A DNA stretch of 7,379 bases from Thermoflexales bacterium (GTDB lineage: Bacteria > Chloroflexota > Anaerolineae > Fen-1058), in contig JAUQXD010000830.1 in assembly GCA_030834835.1 (NCBI GenBank), positions 1-7,379 of the forward strand. The letters run 5' to 3'. The position numbers were made by a program, and so were the translations under genes. The stretch's first letter is position 1; the number at the start of each line of letters is the position of its first letter. Of the stretch, positions 4,798 through 7,379 are shown piece after piece. A model generated the notes under the pieces. It ran no database searches. It was not told the DNA's origin and was given only the letters and a program-made list of their open reading frames with translations.

Positions 4798-7379
4798 ATG
4801 GCAAGACAGATGGTAACTTTGGACGGCAACGAGGCCACCGCCTACGTTGCATATCGCGCCAGCGAAGTGATCGCGATTTACCCGATCACGCCGTCGTCCA
4901 CGATGGGCGAGTGGGCCGATCAGTGGATGTCGGAAGGCAAGAAGAACCTTTGGGGTACCATTCCGCTGGTTCAGGAAATGCAGAGCGAAGGCGGCGCAGC
5001 GGGCGCGGTGCATGGCGCGCTGCAAGCGGGGTCATTATCGACCACCTTCACCGCCTCGCAGGGCCTGTTGTTGATGATCCCCAACATGTACAAGATCGCG
5101 GGCGAGTTGACGCCGACGGTGTTTCACATCGCCGCGCGGTCGCTGGCCGCGCAGGGTCTCTCGATCTTCGGCGACCACTCGGACGTGATGGCCTGCCGCC
5201 AGACCGGTTGGGCCATGCTGTGCAGCAACAGCGTGCAAGAAGCGATGGACAGCGCGCTCATTTCGCATGCGGCCACGCTGGAGAGCCGCATCCCCTTCAT
5301 CCACTTCTTCGATGGCTTCCGCACCTCGGCCGAAGTGATGAAGATCGAAATGCTGGACGAGTCTGACATCCGATCGATGATCGATGACGAGCTCGTGTAC
5401 GCCCACAAAGCCCGATCGCTCTCGGCCGACCATCCGGTCATGCGCGGCACCGCGCAGAACCCCGATGTGTACTTCCAGGGCCGTGAGACGGTCAATCCCC
5501 TGTATGACAAAGTGCCCGGCATCGTGCAAGCCGCGATGGACAAATTCGCCGGAATCGTGGGTCGGCAGTACCACCTGTTCGATTACGTTGGCGCGCCGGA
5601 TGCCGAGCGCGTCATCGTGATGATGGGCTCGGGCGCGGAAGTCGTCGAAGAAACGATCGAGTATCTGGCGAAGCAAGGCGAAAAATTGGGCATGATCAAA
5701 GTCCGATTGTATCGCCCGTTCTCGATCGAACATTTGATGGCCGCGTTGCCGTCAACCGTCAAGACCATCGCCGTGCTCGATCGCACCAAGGAACCCGGCA
5801 GCGCGGGCGAGCCGCTGTACCAAGATGTGATCACCGCCCTGACCGAGTCGTTGATGGACGGCAAACTCGCGGCTATGCCGCGCGTCGTCGGCGGCCGCTA
5901 TGGCCTGTCCTCCAAGGAATTCACCCCCGCGATGGTCAAGGCCGTGTACGATGAGCTGGCCAAGCCCCAGCCCAAGAATCACTTCACCGTCGGCATCATC
6001 GACGATGTGAGCTTCACCAGCCTCGACGTCGATGCGTCGTTCATCATCGAGCCCGCCGACGTGGTCCGCGCGATGTTCTATGGTCTTGGCTCAGACGGCA
6101 CGGTTGGCGCGAACAAGAACTCGATCAAGATCATCGGCGAAGAGACGCCCAATTACGCGCAGGGCTACTTCGTGTATGACTCCAAGAAGTCCGGCTCGCT
6201 GACCACCTCGCACTTGCGCTTTGGCCCGCGCCCCATTCACTCGACGTATCTCATCACGTCGGCCAACTTCATCGGCTGTCACCAGTGGGTGTTCCTTGAA
6301 AAATATGACATCCTGCAAAATGCAGCCCCCGGCGGCGTGTTCCTGCTGAACAGCGTGTACGGCCCCGACGAAGTGTGGGCCAGGCTGCCGCGCAATGTAC
6401 AGGAACATATTATCAACAAGAAATTGAAGTTCTTCGTCATCGATGGTTATAAGGTCGCCGAAGCCACCGGCATGGGCGGCCGCGTCAACACCATCATGCA
6501 GACGTGCTTCTTCGCCATCAGCGGCGTGCTGCCCAAGGACGAAGCGATCGAGCAGATCAAGTACGCCATCAAGAAGACCTACGGCAAGCGCGGCGAAGCG
6601 GTCGTGCAGCAGAACTTCGCAGCGGTCGATGCCACGCTCGAGAACCTCTTCGAGGTGAAAGTCCCGGCGAGCGTCACCAGCACGATCGAGATGCGGCCCG
6701 CCGTGCCTGCAGCCGCGCCAGCCTTTGTGCAAGACGTGACCGCCACCATCATCGCCGGTCTGGGCGATCAACTGCCCGTCAGCAAGATGCCGATGGATGG
6801 CACCTATCCCACCGGCACCGCGCAGTGGGAAAAGCGCAACATTTCGCTGGAAATCCCGGTGTGGGATGCGAACACGTGCATTCAGTGCGGCAAGTGCGTG
6901 CTGGTTTGTCCGCATGCCGTCATCCGCGCCAAGGTGTACGACGAGAAGTATCTGGCGGATGCGCCCGCGACGTTCAAGAGCACGACTGCGCGTTGGAAGG
7001 AATTCAAAGACCTGAAGTACACGCTGCAAGTGGCGCCCGAAGACTGCACGGGCTGCACCCTGTGCGTGGAAGTGTGCCCCGCCAAGAACAAGAGCGAGAC
7101 GCGCCTGAAGGCCATCAACATGGCCGATCAACTGCCGCTGCGCGAGAGCGAAGCCGCCAACTGGGACTTCTTCCTGAACCTGCCGGAAGTCGATCCGACC
7201 ACGCTCAACCTGAGCACGGTCAAAGACACGCAGTTGCTGCAACCGCTGTTTGAATTCTCGGGCGCGTGCTCGGGCTGCGGTGAGACCCCGTACCTGAAGT
7301 TGATCTCACAGTTGTTCGGCGATCGCAGCGTCATCGCCAACGCCACCGGCTGCTCGTCGATCTACGGCGGCAACCTGCC
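4798..7379 (+). CDS. nifJ: Pyruvate:ferredoxin (flavodoxin) oxidoreductase, first 860 residues (cut by window edge)
   Basis: The single-chain homodimeric PFOR converts pyruvate and CoA to acetyl-CoA and CO2, reducing ferredoxin or flavodoxin with thiamine diphosphate and three [4Fe-4S] clusters. The full family length is near 1,170-1,200 residues, so about 310 are missing on the right. Seen: domain I with YPITPSST, and Thr31, Glu64 and Arg114 at the positions I recall for the active-site residues of the Desulfovibrio africanus enzyme. A domain with GSDGTVGANKNSIKI follows (CoA/gamma region). After an Ala/Pro linker (about 632-645) comes a two-cluster ferredoxin domain: CIQCGKCVLVCP from Cys694 and CTGCTLCVEVCP from Cys750. 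The thiamine-domain start carries the proximal-cluster cysteines Cys824, Cys827 and Cys852, the last in TGCSSIYGGN. ATG 4798 has AGGAGA (4785-4790) 7 nt upstream. The frame is open throughout. It points to anaerobic or fermentative metabolism. Confidence 0.97.
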   Translation, partial: MARQMVTLDGNEATAYVAYRASEVIAIYPITPSSTMGEWADQWMSEGKKNLWGTIPLVQEMQSEGGAAGAVHGALQAGSLSTTFTASQGLLLMIPNMYKIAGELTPTVFHIAARSLAAQGLSIFGDHSDVMACRQTGWAMLCSNSVQEAMDSALISHAATLESRIPFIHFFDGFRTSAEVMKIEMLDESDIRSMIDDELVYAHKARSLSADHPVMRGTAQNPDVYFQGRETVNPLYDKVPGIVQAAMDKFAGIVGRQYHLFDYVGAPDAERVIVMMGSGAEVVEETIEYLAKQGEKLGMIKVRLYRPFSIEHLMAALPSTVKTIAVLDRTKEPGSAGEPLYQDVITALTESLMDGKLAAMPRVVGGRYGLSSKEFTPAMVKAVYDELAKPQPKNHFTVGIIDDVSFTSLDVDASFIIEPADVVRAMFYGLGSDGTVGANKNSIKIIGEETPNYAQGYFVYDSKKSGSLTTSHLRFGPRPIHSTYLITSANFIGCHQWVFLEKYDILQNAAPGGVFLLNSVYGPDEVWARLPRNVQEHIINKKLKFFVIDGYKVAEATGMGGRVNTIMQTCFFAISGVLPKDEAIEQIKYAIKKTYGKRGEAVVQQNFAAVDATLENLFEVKVPASVTSTIEMRPAVPAAAPAFVQDVTATIIAGLGDQLPVSKMPMDGTYPTGTAQWEKRNISLEIPVWDANTCIQCGKCVLVCPHAVIRAKVYDEKYLADAPATFKSTTARWKEFKDLKYTLQVAPEDCTGCTLCVEVCPAKNKSETRLKAINMADQLPLRESEAANWDFFLNLPEVDPTTLNLSTVKDTQLLQPLFEFSGACSGCGETPYLKLISQLFGDRSVIANATGCSSIYGGNL

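Noticed and set aside
5035..5733. 232-codon minus-strand frame inside nifJ
   Set aside because: Shadow of nifJ domain I/II; composition is His/Arg/Asp-rich with no recognisable fold.
6091..7242. 383-codon open frame on the minus strand inside nifJ
   Set aside because: It is antisense to a well-supported nifJ frame with iron-sulfur motifs. Its translation is rich in His, Arg, Gly and Ala without domain features, as expected of a shadow frame in GC-rich coding DNA.

Overview
The window looks like chromosome from a GC-rich, probably anaerobic or facultative bacterium. My best guess is a member of the Chloroflexota (Anaerolineae-like). The clues are an HtrA protease made as a lipoprotein with a Thr/Pro-rich tether, a bacterial eRF1-like (baeRF) protein, an SDH-type Clp-fold protease, a fused pyruvate:ferredoxin oxidoreductase, and intergenic arrays of very short degenerate repeats. 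This placement is inference; no rRNA or marker gene is present.

Layout: five genes lie on the minus strand and occupy positions 1-4451. In order of transcription they are a J-domain co-chaperone (4451-3513), an HtrA-family serine protease lipoprotein (3374-2190), a baeRF/eRF1-like protein with a zinc ribbon (2135-1029), a DNPH1/Rcl-like nucleotide N-glycosidase (902-471), and an SDH-family Clp-fold protease that runs off the left edge (452-1). A divergent intergenic region (4452-4797) carries the J-protein promoter, a 27-nt near-perfect palindrome and dyads near the next start. After it, a plus-strand nifJ (4798 to the right edge) encodes the first 860 residues of pyruvate:ferredoxin oxidoreductase.

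The minus-strand genes share a protein and nucleotide quality-control flavour: chaperone, envelope protease, probable ribosome-associated release-factor relative, nucleotide-pool hydrolase and cytoplasmic protease. The short gaps htrA-baeRF (54 bp) and DNPH1-SDH (18 bp) suggest two transcription pairs, separated by repeat/terminator structures. NifJ stands apart as central anaerobic carbon metabolism: pyruvate plus CoA to acetyl-CoA, CO2 and reduced ferredoxin.

The most unusual content is non-coding. Two of the gaps between minus-strand genes hold long imperfect palindromes whose arms are contiguous tandem arrays of degenerate micro-units. One has 7-nt units (consensus TTRGANN, 916-1031) around a terminator-like GC hairpin. 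The other has 8-nt units (consensus about TTAGTARA, 3395-3516) around a small central hairpin. Both begin exactly at the stop codon of the upstream gene. They share an architecture but neither unit sequence nor period, which suggests a family of structured elements built by one mechanism. I do not recognise them as a named element.
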